From Spirochaetia bacterium UBA5550 (GTDB taxonomy: Bacteria; Spirochaetota; UBA4802; UBA5550): DNA of 12,288 nucleotides. The position numbers were made by a program, and so were the translations under genes. Positions 6,821 to 12,288 of this stretch are shown here, piece after piece. The notes beneath the pieces are model-generated. The model was given only the letters and a program-made list of their open reading frames with translations, was not told the DNA's origin and searched no databases. The DNA is taken from the NCBI GenBank assembly GCA_002425885.1, contig DINC01000125.1, forward strand, positions 17,298-29,585, written 5' to 3'. Numbering within the stretch: position 1 is the stretch's first letter; every line of letters starts with the position of its first letter.

Positions 6821-8208
6821 TGAATAATGATTATAAAAATGTACTGGTAGTTGGCCTGGGTTACAGGACCGGACTTGCCACATCAAACTTCCTCATTGCA
6901 AAGGGGAAGCTGGTAACTGTCACGGACGTTAAACAGGAACATGAACTTAAAGATATAATTGCAAAACTAAATCCTGCTGTAAAAGTAATTGCAGGGAACC
7001 AGTCTCCGGAGATACTTGATGCCGGATTTGATCTTATTGTTCTTAGCCCCGGTGTCCCGAAAACTATTCCGCTAATTATTGAGGCGGAAAAGAGAAGCAT
7101 ACCTGTTATAGCAGAGATTGAACTTGCATACAGATATATGAAAGGACACATTATCGGTATCACCGGAACTGACGGAAAGTCAACGACCACAACTCTTACA
7201 GGCCATATTTTTAAAACTCTCGGTTTTAAAACATTTGTGGGTGGTAATATCGGTGTACCTTGTGTGTCATTCGCTGATGAAACTACTGACGATTCTGTAA
7301 CTGTGATTGAGCTGTCATCATTCCAGCTTGAAACTATTGATACATTCAGGCCCGATGTGGCGGCAATACTCAATGTTACTCCTGATCATCTTGACAGGTA
7401 TAATGGAATTGATGATTACTTCGCTGCTAAAAAAAGAATTTTTATGAACCAGACTGATGAGGACTGGTTTGTCTATAATATGGATAATAAAATACTTACT
7501 GATGCGGAAGGGGAATATCCTGCCCATGTTTTAAGATTTTCAGTTAATGACACTCTGAACGCGGATTCCTTTTTTCTCAATAATTCAGTGTATTACAGAA
7601 GTGAAGTGATAGATCTGATTATTGCGGAGGAGAGAGAACTTAAAATAATAGGTATACATAATATGCAGAATATTATGGCTTCGGTATTGATGACAGTTGC
7701 CCTGCATAATAAACTCGGTTATAATCCGGATTTTGACAGAATCGTTGAAGCCTGCCGCTCTTTCAGCGGCCTTGAACACAGGATGGAGTTCGCCGGTGAA
7801 TACATGGGGCGGACTTTTGTAAATGATTCGAAAGCAACAACTATCGGTGCTGTAGAGATGGCAGTTAAGAGTATAAAAGATAAAGGTGTGATTATAATCG
7901 GCGGGAGAACAAAAGGGGATGATTATTCAAGGCTTGTTCCTGTTCTTAAAGATAAGGCAAGAACAGTTGTGTTAATCGGTGAATCAAGTGACCTCTTCGC
8001 TGAAATTTTCAAAGGCACAAATTTTGTAAGGGCAGTCTCTATGGAGGATGCTGCTGTAAAAGCAATGCGGTCATCTGAAGAAGGTGACATGATACTGCTC
8101 TCTCCGGCTTGCGCGTCATTTGATATGTTCAGCAGTTATGATGAGAGGGGCAAAGTCTTCAAAGAGTGTTTCAGAAAACTATCGGAAGGGGAACTCTCCT
8201 GGAACTGA
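6820..8208 (+). CDS. murD: UDP-MurNAc-L-alanine:D-glutamate ligase MurD
   Basis: A cytoplasmic ligase that adds D-glutamate to UDP-MurNAc-L-Ala. Counting from the ATG at 6820 it has 462 residues. The N-terminal nucleotide-binding loop is VVGLGYRTGLA (10-20), where most homologues have a V-S-G type loop. The central domain has P-loop GITGTDGKSTT (113-123, Asp in place of the commoner Asn), ELSSFQLE (164-171), NVTPDHLDRY (185-194) and a probable carbamylated Lys near 204. The C-terminal domain has FSGLEHRMEF (315-324), NDSKATT (335-341) and LSPACASFDMFSSYDERG (427-444). An ATG at 6799 would add seven residues; neither start has a clear Shine-Dalgarno, and 6820 is preferred because the family begins just before the first strand. 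It is separated from mraY by 176 nt. Confidence 0.96.
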   Translation: MNNDYKNVLVVGLGYRTGLATSNFLIAKGKLVTVTDVKQEHELKDIIAKLNPAVKVIAGNQSPEILDAGFDLIVLSPGVPKTIPLIIEAEKRSIPVIAEIELAYRYMKGHIIGITGTDGKSTTTTLTGHIFKTLGFKTFVGGNIGVPCVSFADETTDDSVTVIELSSFQLETIDTFRPDVAAILNVTPDHLDRYNGIDDYFAAKKRIFMNQTDEDWFVYNMDNKILTDAEGEYPAHVLRFSVNDTLNADSFFLNNSVYYRSEVIDLIIAEERELKIIGIHNMQNIMASVLMTVALHNKLGYNPDFDRIVEACRSFSGLEHRMEFAGEYMGRTFVNDSKATTIGAVEMAVKSIKDKGVIIIGGRTKGDDYSRLVPVLKDKARTVVLIGESSDLFAEIFKGTNFVRAVSMEDAAVKAMRSSEEGDMILLSPACASFDMFSSYDERGKVFKECFRKLSEGELSWN

Positions 8209-9356
8209 GAAATATAATAGATACACGCAGAAGGGGGGAGCCGGATCTGGCGCTCTTTGCCGCTATATTCGCCCTTGCGGGGATTGGCCTTGCCATGAGT
8301 TACAGTGCAAGCGCAGTTTACGCATATAGGGTGTTTGGTGATTCTTTTTATTTTCTTAAAAGGCAGACGCTCTGGTTTTTGATCGGATTCGGCGCACTGA
8401 TGTTCTTTCAGAATTTTGATTACAGACAGTATGCGAAGTATACCAGAGTAATGCTTATAGCGACATTTTTACTTCTGATATTTGTTCTTATCCCCGGCGT
8501 CGGTTCCAGCGCCAAGGGCTCTTCAAGATGGCTTAGTCTCGGTTTTATCGGAGTTCAGCCCTCGGAGTTCGCAAAACTCTGCTGTGTGATTTACCTTGTG
8601 AAGATATACTCTCTTGAGGAGGGTGACAATCATGTACTACAGCTTCTTATTCCGATGCTTGTAATAGCCGGAATTTTTGTACTGATCATGATGCAGCCCG
8701 ATTTCGGGACAGCGATGGATCTTCTGCTTATATCTGTTATTATAATATTCGTATCTGGATTTCCTCTTACATATATTCTTTTTCTTTTTATACTGAGTAT
8801 ACCGATGTTTTATCTTCTTATTTACCAGGTATCATACAGGTGGGGGAGGATTCTTGCATACCTTAATCCATGGGATGACAGGTTCGGCATAGGGTATCAT
8901 GTTATTCAGTCTTTTACCGCATTTAAAAAAGGGGGGCTCCTTGGAGTGGGGCTTGGATTCGGAACACAGAAGATTGCAAGACTCCCTGAGCCTCATACTG
9001 ATTTTATTTTTGCAGTAATCGGGGAGGAGGCCGGACTAATAGGGACAGTTTCCCTGGTCCTTCTTTTCTGTTTTGTTTTCTGGAGAGGGATACTGATCGC
9101 TCTTGCCGCTCCGGACAGTTTCGGCAGGCTCCTTTCCGTGGGGTTAACACTCCTGATTGTGGTGCAGGCTTTTATCAATATGGGAGTTGTGAGCGGGTCT
9201 CTACCTACTACGGGTATACCGCTCCCCTTTATAAGCTATGGAGGTTCATCTCTCCTTACATCTATGATCGCATCGGGAATTCTGCTTAACATTTCAAGAT
9301 ATCGTGAAGCGGCATTCCGTGAAGTTAAATTTGAAGAGGTCTGGAACAATGAGTAA
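8166..9356 (+). CDS. ftsW: Septal peptidoglycan glycosyltransferase FtsW (SEDS family)
   Basis: An inner-membrane SEDS enzyme that polymerises lipid II at the septum. About ten membrane segments are visible. Motifs numbered from the GTG start: GSSRWLSLG (118-126) and QPSEFAKL (131-138), MQPDFGTA (176-183), AYLNPWDD (231-238), GYHVIQS (243-249), PEPHTDFIF (274-282) containing the catalytic Asp, IGEE (285-288) and FISYGGSSL (355-363). RodA is the main alternative, but the dcw position favours FtsW. The start is uncertain: GTG 8166 overlaps murD by 43 nt and has only a distant purine tract, whereas AGGGGA (8187-8192) points at in-frame CTG codons 8199 or 8205. The next ATG (residue 44) lies inside the first membrane segment. 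FtsW normally works with FtsI, which is not encoded beside it. Confidence 0.96.
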   Translation: MFQKTIGRGTLLELRNIIDTRRRGEPDLALFAAIFALAGIGLAMSYSASAVYAYRVFGDSFYFLKRQTLWFLIGFGALMFFQNFDYRQYAKYTRVMLIATFLLLIFVLIPGVGSSAKGSSRWLSLGFIGVQPSEFAKLCCVIYLVKIYSLEEGDNHVLQLLIPMLVIAGIFVLIMMQPDFGTAMDLLLISVIIIFVSGFPLTYILFLFILSIPMFYLLIYQVSYRWGRILAYLNPWDDRFGIGYHVIQSFTAFKKGGLLGVGLGFGTQKIARLPEPHTDFIFAVIGEEAGLIGTVSLVLLFCFVFWRGILIALAAPDSFGRLLSVGLTLLIVVQAFINMGVVSGSLPTTGIPLPFISYGGSSLLTSMIASGILLNISRYREAAFREVKFEEVWNNE

Positions 9357-10467
9357 AAATATACTTATAATCGGCGGAGGAACAGGGGGACACATAAGCC
9401 CCGGTATCGCTCTTTACGAAAAGCTGCGGGAAGACGGCAGGATGAATCCTGTTTTTCTTACGGGAGTTTCGGATATGAGGTTCTCCTCCCTGGGTGATAT
9501 TGAAACTGATAAACTTTATACATATAATCCTCCGGCAATGACGAAGAATCCGTTTAAAGTTCCTTTTTTTATTCTGAAGTTTTTACGTGCTGTTTTAAGA
9601 ACCGGCAGGATTATCAGAAAGAACGGCATTGATGCAGTTGTTGGAATGGGGGGATATGCTTCTGCTCCGGCACTTGTCGCTGCAAGAATTAAAAAGATAC
9701 CGGTTTTTTTATGTGAGCAGAATTCAGTACCGGGCAAGGTTACTCTTAAGATGGAAAAGTATTGCCGCAAAATTTTCGGCACATTTGAGGAGTCAACTGA
9801 GTACCTGAAGTTTCCGGACAAGTTTATCCGCACCGGTAATCCGATAAGAAATAATGTACTCGTACAGATTACGAAAGAAGAAGCGAAGAAAGCATTCCAT
9901 CTCGGGCACAGCGAAAAACTGATTTTTGTTGTTGGCGGGAGCCAGGGTGCTGTGCGTCTTAATCAGCTTATTCTTGGACTCAAGAAACAGTATCCCCGCG
10001 AATTCAAAAATATAGGTGTTATCTGGAGCACCGGAGATTTTTCCTTCGCCGAGTATAAAGAAAGATCACAGAATGAACTGGATGCAGGGTCACTCTATAT
10101 ATCTCCATATGTAAAAAAAGTAGGGAAAGCGTACAGGGCATGCGATATCTGTATATCAAGATCAGGAGCGGGAGTTATGATGGAGCTTGCGGCAGCGGGA
10201 GTCCCGTCAATACTGATACCCTATCCATATGCTGCGGATAATCACCAGGAGAAAAATGCCGATGCATTTGTTAATGCAGGTGCGGCAGTAAAAATTAAAG
10301 ATAATGATGCTGTTCCTGAAAAAGTTGCCCCTCTGCTTTTTGAACTGCTGAATAATAAAAAGAAACTTAAAGCGATGTCCGACTGTGCGAAGAACGCCTC
10401 AAAGATCGATGCAGCGGATGAAATTGTAAAATATATAAAATCAGAACTGGCAGCAGGAGTGAAGTAA
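9349..10467 (+). CDS. murG: UDP-GlcNAc:undecaprenyl-PP-MurNAc-pentapeptide GlcNAc transferase MurG
   Basis: A peripheral membrane GT-B glycosyltransferase on the cytoplasmic face that converts lipid I to lipid II. From the ATG at 9349 it has 372 residues. The first glycine-rich loop GGGTGGHISP (9-18) begins the N-terminal domain, followed by GMGGYAS (99-105) and EQNSVPGK (123-130). The linker has GNPIR (163-167). The UDP-GlcNAc domain has GGSQGA (196-201), SRSGAGVMMELAAAG (270-284) and YPYAADNHQEKNA (292-304). A GTG or TTG extension to 9304 is rejected because the ATG has AGAGG (9335-9339) at 9 nt and the strand before the first loop starts right after it. It overlaps ftsW by 8 nt. Confidence 0.98.
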   Translation: MSKNILIIGGGTGGHISPGIALYEKLREDGRMNPVFLTGVSDMRFSSLGDIETDKLYTYNPPAMTKNPFKVPFFILKFLRAVLRTGRIIRKNGIDAVVGMGGYASAPALVAARIKKIPVFLCEQNSVPGKVTLKMEKYCRKIFGTFEESTEYLKFPDKFIRTGNPIRNNVLVQITKEEAKKAFHLGHSEKLIFVVGGSQGAVRLNQLILGLKKQYPREFKNIGVIWSTGDFSFAEYKERSQNELDAGSLYISPYVKKVGKAYRACDICISRSGAGVMMELAAAGVPSILIPYPYAADNHQEKNADAFVNAGAAVKIKDNDAVPEKVAPLLFELLNNKKKLKAMSDCAKNASKIDAADEIVKYIKSELAAGVK

Positions 10468-10468
10468 A

Positions 10469-11842
10469 TTGTTCAGAAAATCTAAAAAGATGCATTTTAT
10501 AGGGATCGGCGGTATCGGTATGAGCGGTATTGCAGAGATCCTGATTAACCTGGGATATGAGGTGTCCGGCTCTGACCTGAAAGCTTCAGAGCAGACAAAG
10601 AGACTGGAGAGCCTGGGCGCTGCTGTGTACATCGGGCATTTCCCTTCGAATATACGGGATTATAACGTTGTTGTGACTTCAAGCGCAATAGATCTTTCCA
10701 ATCCTGAGATCATTGAAGCAAGAAAAAGAAAAATTCCGATCATTCACCGTTCTGAAATGCTGGCAGAGCTTATCCGTCTTAAACACGGTATCGGGATAGC
10801 AGGGACACACGGCAAAACCACAACATCATCAATGCTGGCCTCTGTACTCAGTGACGGGGGGCTTAATCCCACAGCGGTTATAGGGGGTAAAGTATTTAAT
10901 TTCGGATCAAACGCGCGCGCCGGGGAAGGGGAGTATATTGTGTTTGAAGCGGATGAATCCGACGGTTCATTCCTGAAGCTCCTCCCGAGTATTGCAATTG
11001 TTACGAATATTGACGCGGACCATCTCGATCATTACAAGTACTTCGAGGGGCTGAAGGATGCGTTTCTCACATATATGAATAACATACCATTTTACGGTTA
11101 TTCGGTGCTCTGTACTGATGACAGCGTGATTCGTGAACTCCTGCCGAAAATTGACAGGCCCTATTATACTTATGGTCTCAATGATGAAGCTGATTTTTCA
11201 GCCTGCAATATCAGGATGGAGAACGGCAGAACATGTTTTACATGTAACTATAAGAACCGGCCTCTTGGCGATTTTATTCTTGCGCAGCTGGGCAATCATA
11301 ATGTTCTTAATTCGCTTTCTGTAATAACAGTTGCCCTTGAACTGGGACTTACTTACGAAGCAATAAGGGAGGGGCTTGCAAACTTCAGAGGTGTGGGGCG
11401 CAGACTTGAGAGAGTGGGCGAGCAGAACGGAATACTTGTGATGGATGATTACGGTCATCATCCCACTGAGATAAGGGCTACTCTTTCAGCGCTCAAAAGT
11501 ATGGGTAGGAGAATAGTTGTAATTTTCCAGCCTCACAGGTATTCACGCACTGAACTTCTCTGGGATGAATTCGGCCAGTCCTTCGCAAATGCGGATGAAA
11601 TTTTTCTTACAGAGATCTATCCGGCGGGTGAAGCTCCCGTTGAAGGTGTGTCAACAGATCTTATCTGTCAGGCAGTGAAGAAGCATGAAAACAGGGAAGC
11701 CGTACTTGTGAAAAAATTTGAGGATATACCTCAGACTGTTATACCTTCTTTAAGAGAGGGGGATGTGGTCCTGACACTGGGCGCGGGTGATATTTACAAA
11801 TCGGGCAGGATGATTCTGCAAAGCCTCAGAGGGGAAGCGTAA
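10469..11842 (+). CDS. murC: UDP-N-acetylmuramate:L-alanine ligase MurC
   Basis: A cytoplasmic ligase that attaches L-alanine to UDP-MurNAc, the first step of stem-peptide synthesis. It has 457 residues with all three domains: FIGIGGIGMSGIAE (10-23) in the first, P-loop GTHGKTTTSSML (112-123) with the His typical of MurC, EADESDGSF (160-168), TNIDADHLDHY (179-189), then DDYGHHPTEI (326-335), QPHRYSRT (354-361) and LGAGDIY (437-443). The start is a TTG with AGGAG (10455-10459) 9 nt upstream and one base after the murG stop; an ATG at 10490 would begin only three residues before the first loop strand and is less likely. murB and ddl, which often follow, are missing here. Confidence 0.98.
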   Translation: MFRKSKKMHFIGIGGIGMSGIAEILINLGYEVSGSDLKASEQTKRLESLGAAVYIGHFPSNIRDYNVVVTSSAIDLSNPEIIEARKRKIPIIHRSEMLAELIRLKHGIGIAGTHGKTTTSSMLASVLSDGGLNPTAVIGGKVFNFGSNARAGEGEYIVFEADESDGSFLKLLPSIAIVTNIDADHLDHYKYFEGLKDAFLTYMNNIPFYGYSVLCTDDSVIRELLPKIDRPYYTYGLNDEADFSACNIRMENGRTCFTCNYKNRPLGDFILAQLGNHNVLNSLSVITVALELGLTYEAIREGLANFRGVGRRLERVGEQNGILVMDDYGHHPTEIRATLSALKSMGRRIVVIFQPHRYSRTELLWDEFGQSFANADEIFLTEIYPAGEAPVEGVSTDLICQAVKKHENREAVLVKKFEDIPQTVIPSLREGDVVLTLGAGDIYKSGRMILQSLRGEA

Positions 11843-12288
11843 TGAAATTTTTTGCGGCTCTTACAGTTTTTCTTTTTATTTCATCAGCTATATATGCTGA
11901 AAAGATTGAATTCTTTGAAAAGATAGAATTTCGTGGAGCCAAAAATCTGGACAGATATAATGTCATCCGGATGAGCAGGGCAAAGGCGAATAATAAGGGA
12001 ATTATAATTGATACTGATTCACTGAAAGATGTTCTTGAAAAGAATATCATGGTTAAAAACAGTTCTTTGTCGCAAGAGGGAAATTCACTCATTATTGAAG
12101 TTGAGGAAAATTACCCGCTTTTTACAGCAATGTTCGTTGATAAGCAGCAGAGCATACCGGTTTTACTTGATGAAAAGATGAATATTGTTGAATCAGGGCT
12201 TTTTTTCAGGACAGATATGCCGATAATTATTACAGGCAGAGAGTATGCAGATTCCTCTGAAGGTACAAAGACTCTTCTGTCTCTTTTA
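11842..12288 (+). CDS. ftsQ: FtsQ/DivIB-like divisome protein (partial, runs off the right edge)
   Basis: The first 149 codons are in the window. Its ATG shares one base with the murC stop (TAATG) and has GAGGGGA (11829-11835) at 6 nt, so translation is surely coupled. The frame has no other ATG, GTG or TTG back to a TGA at 11788, so the start is firm. A hydrophobic segment (about 3-18) follows directly after M-K and ends I-Y-A (17-19), then a POTRA-like domain of about 24-95: IEFRGAKNLD, a helix ending before the acidic DTDSLKDVLEKN, and LIIEVEENYP as the last strand. The downstream part (PVLLDEKMNIVESG) resembles the beta domain in which FtsQ proteins carry a D-x-x-G-x-v pattern. FtsQ links FtsB-FtsL to the rest of the divisome from the periplasm. 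Identity is weak by eye; the assignment rests on fold pattern and position. Confidence 0.78.
   Translation, partial: MKFFAALTVFLFISSAIYAEKIEFFEKIEFRGAKNLDRYNVIRMSRAKANNKGIIIDTDSLKDVLEKNIMVKNSSLSQEGNSLIIEVEENYPLFTAMFVDKQQSIPVLLDEKMNIVESGLFFRTDMPIIITGREYADSSEGTKTLLSLL

Noticed and set aside
6861..7373. A 170-codon minus-strand open frame inside murD
   Set aside because: It is fully covered by murD motifs on the plus strand, and its Ser/Val-rich composition is what the complement of such coding sequence gives.
3000..10830. Recurrent G-T-x-G-K-[ST] coding motif in four genes as a DNA repeat
   Set aside because: These are the P-loops of the four paralogous Mur ligases; the similarity is at protein level and reflects shared ancestry of the family.
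936..12288. A hidden new defence, mobile or biosynthetic system
   Set aside because: Every gene from mraZ onward matches a known cell-wall or division family in near-standard order; no integrase, transposase, CRISPR-like repeat or foreign-looking segment is visible.

Overview
The window is the left part of a bacterial division and cell-wall (dcw) cluster. It is preceded by one small gene of uncertain function and a tRNA. The organism is a Gram-negative-type bacterium: MurE carries the DNPR motif of meso-diaminopimelate-adding enzymes, and the cluster has an FtsQ-like POTRA protein. Base composition is moderate (about 40-45% GC by eye). The protein style and the possible FliA-type promoter fit a motile lineage such as Deferribacterota, but this placement is a guess from the sequence alone.

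Layout. Bases 1-138 hold a short upstream region with a candidate sigma-28 promoter. Bases 151-537 encode a 128-residue protein with a weak FlgM-like motif. Bases 572-619 form a perfect 22-bp inverted repeat, best read as a two-way terminator between that gene and a minus-strand tRNA-Gly(TCC) at 616-686. Bases 687-935 contain no gene; they hold the tRNA promoter region, the mraZ promoter and four 10-nt-phased TGGKK-like boxes that look like the MraZ operator. From 936 to the right edge every gene is on the plus strand and tightly packed: mraZ, rsmH, ftsL-like, murE, murF, mraY, then a 176-nt gap, then murD, ftsW, murG, murC and the start of an ftsQ-like gene that runs off the edge.

Together these genes cover most of the route from UDP-MurNAc to lipid II (MurC, MurD, MurE, MurF, MraY, MurG). 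They also encode the SEDS glycosyltransferase FtsW, the divisome scaffold proteins FtsL and FtsQ, the regulator MraZ and the 16S rRNA methyltransferase RsmH. Most joins overlap or are separated by 10 nt or less, so translational coupling is likely. Several starts are non-ATG (murF and murC TTG; ftsW GTG or possibly CTG).

The unusual points are the absence of ftsI between ftsL and murE, the absence of murB and ddl between murC and ftsQ, and an internal promoter candidate embedded in the mraY stop codon and followed by mini-ORFs in front of murD. In addition, the FtsQ-like protein begins with what looks like a signal peptide instead of a cytoplasmic tail plus anchor. I see no sign of a wholly new system here; the cluster is conserved core machinery with local departures.
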